From Bacillota bacterium (GTDB lineage Bacteria > Bacillota > Clostridia > Christensenellales > UMGS416), in NCBI GenBank assembly GCA_023421955.1, contig JAEZSE010000045.1, positions 1-64,000 on the forward strand: a DNA stretch of 64,000 nt. Reading direction: 5' to 3'. Shown in pieces: positions 15,963 to 26,579 of this stretch. Position numbers and translations under genes: made by a program. Position 1 is the stretch's first letter. Each line of letters begins with the position of its first letter. Under the pieces are notes generated by a model. It was not told the DNA's origin and did no database searches. It saw only the letters and a program-made list of their open reading frames with translations.

Positions 15963-17401
15963 AGCACAATGTGACGCCGCTCTATTCGGCGCTGGAACAA
16001 TACTCCAAGGCAGGCACCTATCATTTCGACGTGCCCGGCCACAAGAAGCGCATCGCGCTGGGCGGTGTGTTTGACAGGCGCATGATGCGCTTTGACGCCA
16101 ACAGCACCCGGGGGCTGGATCTGCTGAGCAACCCCAGCGGCGTGATCGCCGAAGCCGAGGCGCTCATTGCCGACGCCTACAGCGCCGACGCCGCTTTCAT
16201 GCTGGTGAACGGATCTACCTGCGGCGTGCAGGCGATGATCCTGACGGCCTGCGGCCCCAGGGACAAGATCCTGATGCCCCGCAACGTGCACAAATCCGCC
16301 ATCGGTGGCGTGATCATGACCGGGTGCACCCCTGTCTTCATCGAGCCGGAGATCGACCACGAATTCGGCATCGTCAACGGCATGTCGTATGCCTCCGTGC
16401 TGAAGGCCATCCAGGAAAACCCGGACGCCAAGGCGCTGTTCATTGTGAACCCCACCTATTTCGGCGCGGTGTCAGACCTGAGGTCCATCATCCGGCTGTG
16501 CCACCGGAAGCGCATTGCGGTGCTGGTGGACGAAGCCCATGGCGCCCACTTCCCCTTCCACCCGGACTTTCCGGACGAAGCGATGGCGCTGGGCGCCGAT
16601 ATGAGCACGGTGAGCATGCACAAGACCATCGGGTCGCTCACACAAAGCTCGGTGCTGCTGCTGAACGAGCGGCATTTCTGCCGGGCCGACGTGCGCTCGG
16701 CAATCAACCTGATGCAGACTACCAGCGCTTCCTACCTGCTGATGAGCAGCATGGACGTGGCGCGCAAAAAGCTGGTGCTCGAGGGCAAGACCCTCTATAC
16801 CAATCTGCTGGCGCTGGTGGATGACGCCAAGGCCCGCATTTACAAGATCCCGGGGCTTGATGTGCTGAACCGTGACGATGTGAACGGCGCCGGCATGTAT
16901 GATTATGACGAGACCAAGATCGTCGTGCGGATGAACGAGCTGGGCATGACGGGGTTTGAGGCCTACGACATCCTGAAAAATGAATACAACATCCAGATGG
17001 AGCTGGCGGAGGCCTATGTGGTGCTGGCCGTCGTGGGTGTGGGCGACGATGAGGAGACGCTGAACCGGCTGGTGGACGCGCTGGAGGACATGAGCCGGCG
17101 CTTCTATGGCAAACGGGAACCACTGACCGTGCAGATGGCAGGGTTCTTTGATAAGCCCAAGGCGGTCATCAACCCGCGGGACGCCTGGTATGCGCCCAAG
17201 CGCGTGGTGAAGCTGACCGAGAGCATCGGCGAAGTGAGCGGCGACTCATTGATGATCTACCCACCGGGAATCCCGCTGGTGATCCCCGGCGAGCGCATCA
17301 CCGAGGCCATTGTGGATCACTACCGGTTCTACCTGAAGAACCACTGCAAGGTGCTGAGCGACGAGGATGAAGAGGGAGCAATCACAATACTGGGCGAGTG
17401 A
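15959..17401 (+). CDS. speA: Orn/Lys/Arg decarboxylase (probable arginine decarboxylase)
   Basis: The 480-residue protein belongs to the fold-type I (aspartate aminotransferase-like) Orn/Lys/Arg decarboxylases. YHFDVPGHKKR opens the core, DEAHGAHFPFHP carries the PLP-pyridine aspartate and histidine, and STVSMHKTIGSLTQSS holds the Schiff-base lysine (K222). The C-terminal domain includes SGDSLMIYPPGIPLVIPGERI. Sequence alone does not separate arginine from lysine activity; the nearby agmatinase gene points to arginine. ATG 15959 overlaps the TGA of speD, implying coupling. A terminator follows at 17411. Confidence 0.85.
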   Translation: MKHNVTPLYSALEQYSKAGTYHFDVPGHKKRIALGGVFDRRMMRFDANSTRGLDLLSNPSGVIAEAEALIADAYSADAAFMLVNGSTCGVQAMILTACGPRDKILMPRNVHKSAIGGVIMTGCTPVFIEPEIDHEFGIVNGMSYASVLKAIQENPDAKALFIVNPTYFGAVSDLRSIIRLCHRKRIAVLVDEAHGAHFPFHPDFPDEAMALGADMSTVSMHKTIGSLTQSSVLLLNERHFCRADVRSAINLMQTTSASYLLMSSMDVARKKLVLEGKTLYTNLLALVDDAKARIYKIPGLDVLNRDDVNGAGMYDYDETKIVVRMNELGMTGFEAYDILKNEYNIQMELAEAYVVLAVVGVGDDEETLNRLVDALEDMSRRFYGKREPLTVQMAGFFDKPKAVINPRDAWYAPKRVVKLTESIGEVSGDSLMIYPPGIPLVIPGERITEAIVDHYRFYLKNHCKVLSDEDEEGAITILGE

Positions 17402-17410
17402 ACTGAATAT

Positions 17411-17440
17411 GGGCGGGGGAAGCCCCCGCCCTTTTATTTT
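17411..17440 (+). terminator. Intrinsic terminator after the decarboxylase gene
   Basis: GGGCGGGGGAAGCCCCCGCCC followed by TTTTATTTT is a strong GC stem and T tract. It separates speD-speA from speE unless read through. Confidence 0.85.
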
Positions 17441-17486
17441 CATCACGGGTTGGTATAATAATCCATAATTGGGTGAGTATCGCTGG

Positions 17487-17516
17487 CCGGGACGGAGCCC
17501 GGCCCCTACTGATAAG
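17487..17516. repeat. Short palindrome GGCCGGGACGGAGCCCGGCCCCTAC
   Basis: It is a member of the family seen at 272-302, 38268 and 40408; each ends CCCCTAC. Confidence 0.5.
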
Positions 17517-17532
17517 CTGAAACTTTGCAGTA

Positions 17533-17715
17533 GATCCCCCCTGTCGCTGTGGCGACATCCCCCCTTAGCCGTCGGTGCTGAGCGCACCGACTTAAGGGAG
17601 GGTAGGGAGCGCCTCGAACAAGTGGGGATATCATCTCTTCTCCTTACCCTCCCTTAGCCGATACGGAGTAGCGGCGACTAAGGGGGGATGGCCTCGCAAG
17701 GCCAGGGGGGATATT
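17533..17715. repeat. Pair of palindromic intergenic repeats in opposite orientation
   Basis: A forward copy (17533-17611, ATCCCCCCTGTCGC...TTAAGGGAGGGTAGGGAG) is followed by an inverse copy (17643-17715, ACCCTCCCTTAGCC...AGGCCAGGGGGGAT). Together they could fold into one long hairpin. The 17441-17862 interval holds these repeats and no gene. Confidence 0.7.
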
Positions 17716-17862
17716 GGATTGTGCAGGGCGCTGCCCTGCTCACAGCACCCCCTCCCAATGGCAGCATCGATAGAGGCCATTGATTGGGCAGGGAGGGGGT
17801 AGGGGGTGGGTTCATGATCATTGCCATGGTCTGTACAGCAGACCGATCCGGAGGTAGTTGCG

Positions 17863-18750
<888 letters not shown>

Positions 18751-18766
18751 TTTGTAGCCATTCCCG

Positions 18767-18842
18767 CCTTACCCTCCCTTAAGCTGGCACATCGTGCCTG
18801 CGGCTAAGGGGGGATGCCGCCCAGAGGCGGCAGGGGGGATAT
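18767..18842. repeat. Palindromic intergenic repeat copy (inverse orientation)
   Basis: ACCCTCCCTTAAGCTGGCAC...GGCTAAGGGGGGATGCCGCC...AGGGGGGAT matches the inverse copy at 17643-17715. A further short palindrome, CCCCTCCCCCAGGGGATTGG-type, is at 18904-18936 just before the agmatinase ribosome site. Confidence 0.7.
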
Positions 18843-18946
18843 TGCATGGCCGTGCAGGGCGAAGCCCTGCAAACCACCATTGCCCAACGAACCCTCACCC
18901 CTTACCCCTCCCCCAGGGGATTGGGGGAGGGGAGAGGAGTTTGAAT

Positions 18947-19807
18947 ATGATCCCATCGATCCCCATGAAAGACTGGCGCTTCCTCGGCTGCACGGCGGAC
19001 TATGCCGACGCGGCCATCGTGCTGTTTGGCGCGCCCTTTGACGGCACGGTGAGCTACCGCGCCGGCACACGCTTTGGGCCGCAGGCCGCTAGGAGCGAAT
19101 CCTTCGGCATCGAGACCTGGAGCCCCTACCAGCTGGCAGACCTGGAAAACGCCCATGTGTGCGACCTGGGCGACATCGACGTGCCTATCGGCAACACGCC
19201 GGAGACGCTCCGGATGATTGGCGATTTGGCATCAGAGGTGTTCGCCGGCGGTAAAAAGCTGCTGATGATGGGGGGCGAGCACCTGGTGAGCTTCCCAGCG
19301 ATCAAGGCTGCCTATGACCGGTATCCTGAGCTGTGCGTGATCCACTTTGACGCCCACGCCGATTTGCGCGAGGATTATCTGGGCGAGAAAAATTCCCACG
19401 CCTCGGCAATCCGCAGGGTGCATGAGGTGCTGGGCGATGGCAGGATCTGGCAGTTTGGCATCCGCAGCGGCACGCAGGATGAATTCCAGTGGGCGGAGGA
19501 GGGCCACACCGATCTGCATCCCTTTGGATTTGAGGGGTTGGCAGAAGTGGTGCGAGCGCTGGCGGGCAAGCCGGTCTATCTGACCGTCGATCTGGATGTG
19601 CTGGATTCGTCTGTCTTCCCGGGCACCGGCACGCCGGAGGCCGGCGGCGTCACGTTCCGGGAGCTGATGGAGGCATTTGGGGTGCTGAAGGGGCTCAACA
19701 TCGTGGGTGCCGACGCCGTGGAGCTGTCACCGCCCTATGATCCCAGCGGCGGCAGCACCGCCGTGGCCTGCAAGGTGATCCGGGAGCTGGCGCTGCTGAT
19801 GGCTTGA
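18947..19807 (+). CDS. speB: Agmatinase
   Basis: The 286-residue protein starts at ATG 18947 after GGAGAGGAG. Ureohydrolase metal ligands are all visible: GGEHLVSF, HFDAHADLRED and VDLDVLDSS, in the usual order, plus FGIRSG and GADAVELSPPYD. It should hydrolyse agmatine to putrescine and urea with a Mn2+ pair. With the decarboxylase and spermidine synthase it completes arginine to spermidine, provided decarboxylated SAM is made. The longer open frame from 18794 runs through repeat sequence and is not used. Confidence 0.93.
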   Translation: MIPSIPMKDWRFLGCTADYADAAIVLFGAPFDGTVSYRAGTRFGPQAARSESFGIETWSPYQLADLENAHVCDLGDIDVPIGNTPETLRMIGDLASEVFAGGKKLLMMGGEHLVSFPAIKAAYDRYPELCVIHFDAHADLREDYLGEKNSHASAIRRVHEVLGDGRIWQFGIRSGTQDEFQWAEEGHTDLHPFGFEGLAEVVRALAGKPVYLTVDLDVLDSSVFPGTGTPEAGGVTFRELMEAFGVLKGLNIVGADAVELSPPYDPSGGSTAVACKVIRELALLMA

Positions 19808-19862
19808 GGCCATGCGACCTTTGAGCCTGTGGTGATTTCCTGAAAATGATTGTGATTGTAAC

Positions 19863-19900
19863 ACCCCTTCTTGTGTTTTCACAGAAGGGGTTTTCATTTT
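19863..19900 (+). terminator. Intrinsic terminator after agmatinase
   Basis: ACCCCTTCT...AGAAGGGGT with a loop of about twelve bases is followed by TTTTCATTTTTTC. It closes the polyamine cluster. Confidence 0.85.
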
Positions 19901-20016
19901 TTCATGCATCCTTTATAATTTGCTTATTATAATATTGTAATATATAACCGGATGATGTAATATCTATCCTGTAAGCATTGTTAATAAATTAACAATTGAA
20001 AGGGGGTCGCCGACGG

Positions 20017-20295
20017 ATGTATGCAACCAAGATCATGATGAAGAAGAATGCCGCTGTGAGCGATGAACTGCAGGCCATCGACCAGGTGTACGTGGTGGGA
20101 AATGTGTTTTTCCAGACCGGTTGGTATAAGCCGGAGTTCTTGCACGACTATTTGAAGGCCAACCCCAGATCCATCCAGGTGAACCTGGCGCCTTTCCCAC
20201 CAATGAGCCCTGCCGGGGAGACTGGCAAAAAGTTTGTGGTGTCCGCCCCTGGGAAGAACGCGAAGGATGTGCTGCTGAACCTGCCAAGGGAATAA
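20017..20295 (+). CDS. Small protein of unknown function
   Basis: The 92-residue protein starts at ATG 20017, with AAAGGGGGT upstream. It has a hydrophobic centre (VYVVGNVFFQTGWYKPEF) but no signal peptide, and I recognise no family. The upstream 100 bases are strongly AT-rich and could hold a promoter. A hairpin terminator follows at 20321. It may mark the left border of the phage-like region, but that is only positional. Confidence 0.5.
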   Translation: MYATKIMMKKNAAVSDELQAIDQVYVVGNVFFQTGWYKPEFLHDYLKANPRSIQVNLAPFPPMSPAGETGKKFVVSAPGKNAKDVLLNLPRE

Positions 20296-20320
20296 CCCCT
20301 TCTACAAACAATTTTTTTAG

Positions 20321-20346
20321 GCGGCTCCGCATTGGGGCCGCTTTAT
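20321..20346 (+). terminator. Hairpin terminator
   Basis: GCGGCTCCGCATTGGGGCCGC followed by TTTATATTT. Similar in core to the accessory-island hairpins. Confidence 0.65.
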
Positions 20347-20493
20347 ATTTCCCTGCCCATTGCCGCTGCCTTTGCCACCGTGTATTAGTCTGGACAGGCT
20401 GTGCGCCGGTTCGTTATGCTGTTTGGGAGCGGCGGCTAGCCGATGCCCGGTCCGGTGGGGCGAATGCGGGCGGGAGGGTGGAGGGATTCTTTC

Positions 20494-20934
20494 ATGGCGT
20501 TGTTACAAGCGGAAACTGTGGCAAAAGCAGGCGGCAAGCCACCCCGGAGGGCAGTGAGCCAGCCGGACTGGCGGCGGATGGCCGAAAAGGCCGTGGAATC
20601 AGGTGCGATGGCGGCGGAGGCGCTGCCGGCGGCGATGAGCCTGGCCGGGCAGATTGCGCGGTTGGAATCGCGCTTTGAGCAGTATTACCGGCTGGGCGAG
20701 GAGGATCCGGAGGTCAAAAAAGCTCAGTCCTCCCCCGAGGCGCTGGACAAGATGGGCAAGTGCGAAAAGCAGCTGGCGGAACTCAAACAGCGATTCTTCG
20801 AGCTGGCCGGGCTGGACCGGCAGCACGCCGCCCGCACGCGCCTGCTGGAATTACAGATTGAAACCGCCCAACAGGGCGGCGAGGTGGTGCTGAAGCTGGA
20901 GGGGTTTGGGGAGGCTGTGGGACAGCAGGAATGA
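20494..20934 (+). CDS. Coiled-coil protein upstream of terminase, possible small terminase
   Basis: From ATG 20494 (GGAGGG upstream) the protein is 146 residues. It is largely helical: SLAGQIARLESRFEQYYRL and DKMGKCEKQLAELKQRFFEL look like coiled-coil segments, and the N-terminus is basic. There is no direct motif for a small terminase subunit. The call rests on size, coiled coil and location before the large terminase gene, with an unrelated AT-rich gene in between. A scaffold or regulator remains possible. Confidence 0.35.
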   Translation: MALLQAETVAKAGGKPPRRAVSQPDWRRMAEKAVESGAMAAEALPAAMSLAGQIARLESRFEQYYRLGEEDPEVKKAQSSPEALDKMGKCEKQLAELKQRFFELAGLDRQHAARTRLLELQIETAQQGGEVVLKLEGFGEAVGQQE

Positions 20935-20953
20935 CATACTGAACGCAAATGTA

Positions 20954-20983
20954 TTGTAGGCTATACAACTTTTTTGATATACT
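20954..20983 (+). promoter_or_regulatory. Sigma-A-like promoter before the zinc-ribbon gene
   Basis: TTGTAG, an 18-base spacer and TATACT at 20978-20983 lie 25 bases before the ATG at 21008. Confidence 0.5.
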
Positions 20984-21007
20984 CAGAAAAAACATTGCGG
21001 AGGAGAC

Positions 21008-21865
21008 ATGAAGACTCATTGTGATGATGTTTTTTTCGTAAATGAACAGCAATTGAAACTTATTCTTTCTGTTGATATCAACCTTGAAACGAAAGCGTGT
21101 GACTTAAGAGAGCTCATAAAAAAGGCACTCAAAATGGATGATGCTTCACAGATCGCGGAATGGCTTTATTATGATGCGAAAGATTTGAAAGAGAAGGCTC
21201 TTCTTCATACGATAGATCCAGTTTTCATGTCGAAGATTTATGATTCGAGCACACTATTGACAAAAGGTTTATATGTATCGGAATACTATACGAAAGCCAT
21301 GAACATATTCATCAAGTTGGGCGCAAAAAAAAACGAAAACAAGAGGTTACGTAAAAGACCACCCACCTGTATCAAAGGATATTCAAGCAGCGCATCGAAT
21401 GAACTTTCGTCGTATATCAGGATGCATAACTCTGGGTTATGTGACTTTGGAATTGTATGCGCATGCGGCTGTTCCGACTTCACCGTCGCTGGGGTGCAGA
21501 TTGTTGATACTCCTGTTATTTTTGATCAGATCACCATTCGTTGCACAGCATGCGATAGCCGGATAAACATATTTAACAGCAGATACAATGGATATGACGG
21601 TGTATTGGGGCATTGTTATCAAACTGAGCAATTGAAAGCCGACAAGGATAATCTCGTTGATTTATCCTGTCCCAAATGCAAAGGGTCAACCTTTCAGGTA
21701 GCTGTAGGTTTCGAACAGACTGTTGACAAGGATGAAGCTCGGGATATGATACGGGAGGAAAACCTCAAGGTAAAACCGGAGGACTTGTTCACGTGGTTTA
21801 TTGGCGCCGCGCAATGCGCGGAATGTCATCATATATTTTCATTCTCCGATATAGAATGCGCATAG
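21008..21865 (+). CDS. Protein with several zinc-ribbon-like cysteine pairs
   Basis: The 285-residue protein is AT-rich relative to both neighbours. The first 140 residues are helical and charged. The second half carries cysteine clusters: VCACGCSDF, IRCTACDS, LSCPKCKGS and AQCAECHH, consistent with two zinc ribbons. I do not recognise a named family. The ATG follows TTGCGGAGGAGAC. It separates the possible small terminase from the large terminase and looks like an inserted cargo gene. Confidence 0.55.
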   Translation: MKTHCDDVFFVNEQQLKLILSVDINLETKACDLRELIKKALKMDDASQIAEWLYYDAKDLKEKALLHTIDPVFMSKIYDSSTLLTKGLYVSEYYTKAMNIFIKLGAKKNENKRLRKRPPTCIKGYSSSASNELSSYIRMHNSGLCDFGIVCACGCSDFTVAGVQIVDTPVIFDQITIRCTACDSRINIFNSRYNGYDGVLGHCYQTEQLKADKDNLVDLSCPKCKGSTFQVAVGFEQTVDKDEARDMIREENLKVKPEDLFTWFIGAAQCAECHHIFSFSDIECA

Positions 21866-21995
21866 CCTTTCCTATCCTTTTTGAGGGGTAAGCCCCCACG
21901 AAATCCATTTGCATACCAGCTGATGGCCGTGGCCTGATCATTTTTATTTCATGACTCAAGAACAAAAATCTAGGTTAACTTGAGAGGATAGCTTT

Positions 21996-23423
21996 ATGCC
22001 AAAATCCATCGTATTGCCCTACCATCCCACTGAAAAACAATTGAAACTCCATCGCTCCACAGCCGACGAATGCCTCTATGGCGGTGCGGCGGGCGGCGGC
22101 AAAAGCACGGCGCTGGTGGCTGATGCGTTCATCCGCTGCATGAAGACGGCCGGCGTGAGCGCTTATCTGTTTCGGCGCACTTACCCGGAATTGATGGACA
22201 CGCTGGTGCCGGCAGCGAGGCAGCTGATCCCCGAGTGCGCGGGGAAATATGTGGCGTCTGCCCATGAGGTGAGGCTCAAAAATGGCAGTGTGCTGCGGTT
22301 CCGCCATGTGCAGAACGACGGCGATGTGAGGGCTTATCAGGGTGCGGAGATGCAGTATCTCTACATTGACGAGCTGACCCATTTCCCCAAGGCGGTCTAT
22401 GACTATCTGAAGACCCGCGTGCGGGCGCGGAAGGAGCTTGGCGTGGCGCCGCTGGTGCGGTGCGCCACCAACCCTGGCGGGCCTGGTCACGGCTGGGTGA
22501 AGCAGCACTTTGTGGACCCCTGCCCCAACGGGGGGCGGCGGGAGCTGGCGGTGTGGTCGGAGACACTGGGGCGCTCCGAGCGGCGGATTGTGGAATACAT
22601 CCCGGCCAGGGCGGCGGACAACCCCCACTTGAATGAGAAGTATGTGTTTGAGCTGGAGCAGAAGCCCCGGCAGCTGCGGGAGGCGCTGCTGCTGGGCCGT
22701 TGGGATGCCTTTGAGGGGCAGGTGTTCACGGAGTGGCGCGACGAGCCTGATCATTATGCCGACGGCATCGGCACCCATGTGATCGACCCCTTCCCGATAC
22801 CCCGAGACTGGCCCCGGTGGTGCAGTTTTGACTTCGGTTTTGCCAAGCCCTTTTCGGTGGGGTGGTGGGCGGCGGGGCCCGATGGGCAGGTATTCCGCAC
22901 CGGCGAGTGGTACGGCTGCACCGGCGTGGCAGACGAGGGCCTGCGCATTGACCCGGTCGCCATTGCCCAGGGCATTTTGGCGCGGGAGCGGGAGATGGAC
23001 CCCGGCGCGGCCTATGCCCGCGTGGCCGACCCTTCCATCTTTGACGAGAGTCGGGGCATGAGCGTGGCAAAGCAGATGGCCCAGGCCGGCGTCACCTTCT
23101 TGCGGGGTGACAACAAGCGCCTGCCCGGCAAGATGCAGCTGCATTACCGGCTCAGCATGGGGCAGGACGGCAAGCCGGGCCTGCAGGTCTTCCGCACCTG
23201 CAGGCAGTTCATCCGCACGGTGCCTTCGCTGTGTTACAGCGCCGCGAACCCGGAGGATGTGGACACCTCCGCCGAAGACCACATTTATGACGAGACCCGC
23301 TATTTCCTGATGGCCAACCCGGTCGGCAATGCGGCCAAACCTGTGGTGACATTGAACGGCTGGCGGCCCCCGGCGCTGGATCCGTTCGCGGCGGAAAAGA
23401 AGGCCGGGAACCCGTGGCATTGA
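21996..23423 (+). CDS. Phage terminase large subunit
   Basis: The 475-residue protein has the packaging ATPase Walker A GGAAGGGKST near residues 29-38, the Walker B YLYIDELTH and a CATNPGGPGHGWVKQHF coupling-type motif. The C-terminal RNase H-like nuclease begins at WCSFDFGFAKP, with later acidic residues in ADPSIFDES and ETRYF. Length is normal for TerL. It is GC-rich like the host. ATG 21996 follows GAGAGGA. It is the first clear virion-assembly gene of the window. Confidence 0.95.
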   Translation: MPKSIVLPYHPTEKQLKLHRSTADECLYGGAAGGGKSTALVADAFIRCMKTAGVSAYLFRRTYPELMDTLVPAARQLIPECAGKYVASAHEVRLKNGSVLRFRHVQNDGDVRAYQGAEMQYLYIDELTHFPKAVYDYLKTRVRARKELGVAPLVRCATNPGGPGHGWVKQHFVDPCPNGGRRELAVWSETLGRSERRIVEYIPARAADNPHLNEKYVFELEQKPRQLREALLLGRWDAFEGQVFTEWRDEPDHYADGIGTHVIDPFPIPRDWPRWCSFDFGFAKPFSVGWWAAGPDGQVFRTGEWYGCTGVADEGLRIDPVAIAQGILAREREMDPGAAYARVADPSIFDESRGMSVAKQMAQAGVTFLRGDNKRLPGKMQLHYRLSMGQDGKPGLQVFRTCRQFIRTVPSLCYSAANPEDVDTSAEDHIYDETRYFLMANPVGNAAKPVVTLNGWRPPALDPFAAEKKAGNPWH

Positions 23424-23464
23424 GGCTCCCGGTCCTGGAGCGCAAGCGCAGGCGCAAGGAGATC

Positions 23465-25359
23465 ATGGATGACAAGAGGCTCAACATCTGGCAGAAGAAA
23501 GTCATGCTGGAAGAGCTGGATGAGCAGCAAAGCAGCCCGGCACCGGCCCAGCCCAAACCGGACCTGACTGCGTCAGGCGGCACAGGAGCGGGCATCAAGC
23601 CTGATGCAGGCCCGTCTCCAGGCCCGACCCCTTCCCCCACATCTTCCCCCGCGCCGGAGGAAACCCCTGCCCCCGGCCCGGCCCCCGAGCCTTCGCCCAC
23701 GCCGCCGCCCCAGCCCAAAAAAGACCCGCCCAAACGCAAACCTGCTCAGCCCCGCGGGCCGCTCTACACCGATGACAACATCACCGCGCCGGAGGAAAGC
23801 CTTGACGATCGCATGCGCAGGTATGCCGCCGAGCGCAGCGGGATTCAGAGTTCCAGCATCATTCCGCAGCAGGAAAAGGACAGCATCCTGGACGCCATCG
23901 ACAGGAAATATGGCTTGAACCAAGGCCAGTATCAGAAGTGGCGCGTGGTGGATGAGAACCGCTCCAAGCTGAAAGCCAAGACCGACGATGTGAACCGCCT
24001 GCGCTCCGGCGCCGGCGGCCTGCTGCGCCAGCGCTTTGACGATGAGGTGGCAGACGACGCCCGCCAGGAGCGGGAGCGCATGCTGAAGCAAGCCGATGAA
24101 ACGGTGAAGGGCTTCGGCCCCACGGTGGCCGGTCTTAATGGCAGGGAGCTTGACCCCACAAAGGTGGTGGACATCACGCTGGACGGCAAGCTGGTGGGAA
24201 ATGCCCGCTATGCAGACGGGAAGGCCACCGGCAATCTGGGCGATGTGGTGAAGGGCCTGGGCGGCGATGTGGTGTGGGACAAGGCCCAGACCGGGGGCAC
24301 CATTTATGACCCGGATGGGAACATTGTTTCCTATTTGACGAAAAACTTGAAAAAGATGCCAAGGGGAATATAATCAGAAGGTACCCCTTGGTGGATGGGG
24401 AGGCACAGGTGGATATCGAGGAGGTTGCGGACAAATTTGCCGTGCCCTTCAGCTATTACCACGATAAGAATGGGGTTTACCGGGCTTACGCGCAGCCGGA
24501 GATGCGGGGCGCGCCGATTACGGTGGTGAGGAAGGAGGATCAGGTGTATATTGATGCGTATGTGGATTTTGATTTGCCTGACGCAATCCTCAATGATCCG
24601 GCGAAACAACAAACCTATGAGGCGAAAATTCAACAAGCTTATGATTCCATCATGTCTACTTGGGATACAAGTAGTGTTAAGCGATACAATATCGACCCAC
24701 TTGGGACAGAAACCGTGGAGTTGAATACAACAATACATTCCAACACTCCTTATGGCAAGCAATATGGCAATGGAATACCGAATGGTCATAAGTCATTGTC
24801 AATCAATATTGATCAAGAAGGTTTGCACAAATCCTTGTTTAAGTCAACCAGCCATGTTAATACAGCAAACCTGGAGGATATATCAGCATATGCGAGTGCT
24901 CTTGGTTTAATTGCCAATCCTGTGAGATCGATGAGTGACAAGGACAACAAGGATCTTCTATATAATGTTGGGGATGCTCTGGCTACTAAACAATATGAGA
25001 AGGCAGTATACAACTGGGCAATGGAAAACCCTGGTCAGATGTGGCTTTACAATCCAGAGGACGCGGCGCATGAATTCGGGCATCTGCTGGGGTTGGGGGA
25101 TGCGTATGCGGTAGATTATCGAATGAATTACGAAGCGGATGACACAATGCAAACAGTGAATGATTATGGAGATGCTGTTACATTCTCAGTTCCATATGAG
25201 AGTATGACTGCAGGGAAGCCAAACAATGATGCCGATATCATGCGAGGTGGATACAAAGGGACAAATAGAGTATCTAATGCCAATGTCATGTTGATTATGA
25301 ACCAGATTTGGAGAAACGGCAATCCTTACTACTATGACAAAGATATCAAAAAGAAATAG
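23465..25359 (+). pseudogene. Frameshifted phage-linked toxin: Pro-rich leader plus metallopeptidase
   Basis: The ORF from ATG 23465 (AAGGAG upstream) runs to 24373. A second frame, open from 24310 to 25359, continues it: DPDGNIV... in the first frame and KDAKGNIIRRYPLVDGEAQVD in the second look like one protein split near 24345-24360, a region with two A5 runs. Order: WQKKVMLEELDE leader, proline-rich linker (about residues 20-85), helical part, then a C-terminal domain with HEFGHLLGLGD (25069-25101), a zinc metallopeptidase motif. The variable end is AT-rich, unlike the leader. It is probably a secreted or delivered toxin; the lipoprotein downstream may be its immunity partner. Sequencing error or programmed -1 shift are alternatives to real inactivation. 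Confidence 0.65.
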
Positions 25360-25376
25360 CCAATGGGGAGACTAAT

Positions 25377-26540
25377 ATGAGAAGAAGTATTAAGCAGGTG
25401 TTCTTCATCGGGATTCTCTTTGTGTTATTCTTTATCCTAACAGGATGTGGCTCTAGACCGATTTATTTCATGTCCAGCCCTCCTCTGTTATATGGCATGG
25501 AGGGCTCAGATGATTCTTTGCTGGTAATTCAACAAAATGATAAATTCGGTTATGCAGATGCAACCGGCAAAATTGTAATCAAACCACAATACTTGTATGC
25601 AAGGCCTTTTCATGATGGTGTCGCCGCTGTCAAGGGCACACAGGGTAAGTTTGGATATATTGATAAGACCGGAAGGCCTGTTATCCCATTCCGACTTTAT
25701 GGGGCAACTGATTTCCACAATGGGGTCGCATTTGCCAGCGACAGCCTAACCAACGCAGGCGAGCTTAATTATGAGTTAATCACCATAATAGACACAAAGG
25801 GGAAGGCTATACGGCAAACGACATATACCAGTATGTCTGACTTTTCTGATGGAATCGCTTTTGCATATCAGTATAACAGCAAAACTAACGGCTATGATCA
25901 AATTCCTATGGATTTGCATGGTGCAAAGGTTGACATTGTATCACCCGATGAAGACTCAGCTTGGATTGATCCATTTTCTGAAGGTATTGCATACGTCCGG
26001 GTAAAGGGCAGCACTGGTTTCTTTGTTGATAAAACTGGTACGCAATCGTTTGTGAACTGCTTTGTGGATTCGCAAATCTTTTCTGATGGGTTAGCTGCTG
26101 TGCAAACGGGAAAAAAGAAAAATCTGTGGGGCTATATTGATAAGACTGGGAAACTGATTATAAACGAATCTTACCTATTTGCCGGCAGGTTTGGTCAAGG
26201 CATCGCACTGGTGGAAGGTGACGACGGAACATGGGAGATCATTGATGCTGATGGGAAAATAAAGTGTTCTGCATTTGGCCCGGTTGATACCGCCCTTTCT
26301 TTCGCTGAAGGTTTGTGCGCAGTTGGAAAACTGAAGGGAAAATATGAGTATTACCACTCTCCTTGTCCGCCTTACAAACTTGATTACGACTGGGGCTTCA
26401 TCGACACCACCGGCAAGCTGGTGATCGATTTTCAGTATGACCTGGTGACACCCTTCAAAAACGGAATCGCCCAGGTGTTGGTGGATGGCAGGATCGGCTA
26501 TATTGACAAGACGGGCAAGTATATCTGGGAGCCAAAGTGA
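25377..26540 (+). CDS. WG-repeat lipoprotein, possible immunity partner
   Basis: The 387-residue protein has a signal peptide with lipobox LTGC (C24) and then tandem WG-type repeats (KFGYADATGKIVIKPQY, KFGYIDKTGRPVIPF, LWGYIDKTGKLIINES, DWGFIDTTGKLVIDFQY, RIGYIDKTGKYIWEP). WG repeats fold as surface-exposed beta units. It begins 17 bases after the metallopeptidase frame and shares its AT-rich composition until about 26380, where base use becomes GC-rich. A lipoprotein facing the cell exterior is well placed to neutralise a surface-acting peptidase; this role is inference. Confidence 0.75.
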   Translation: MRRSIKQVFFIGILFVLFFILTGCGSRPIYFMSSPPLLYGMEGSDDSLLVIQQNDKFGYADATGKIVIKPQYLYARPFHDGVAAVKGTQGKFGYIDKTGRPVIPFRLYGATDFHNGVAFASDSLTNAGELNYELITIIDTKGKAIRQTTYTSMSDFSDGIAFAYQYNSKTNGYDQIPMDLHGAKVDIVSPDEDSAWIDPFSEGIAYVRVKGSTGFFVDKTGTQSFVNCFVDSQIFSDGLAAVQTGKKKNLWGYIDKTGKLIINESYLFAGRFGQGIALVEGDDGTWEIIDADGKIKCSAFGPVDTALSFAEGLCAVGKLKGKYEYYHSPCPPYKLDYDWGFIDTTGKLVIDFQYDLVTPFKNGIAQVLVDGRIGYIDKTGKYIWEPK

Positions 26541-26550
26541 GGGGCGCGGA

Positions 26551-26579
26551 GCGCCGGACGAAGGCCCGGCGCTTTGTGT
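26551..26579 (+). terminator. Hairpin terminator after WG-repeat gene
   Basis: GCGCCGGACGAAGGCCCGGCGC followed by TTTGTGTTT. Confidence 0.75.

Noticed and set aside
21975..23420. Long minus-strand frame opposite the terminase gene
   Set aside because: Shadow of the terminase; no motif or ribosome site.
24330..24370. Programmed -1 frameshifting in the metallopeptidase gene
   Set aside because: A-runs exist, but neither forms a canonical X-XXY-YYZ heptamer with good re-pairing, and I see no strong downstream stem. Left as frameshift of unknown cause.
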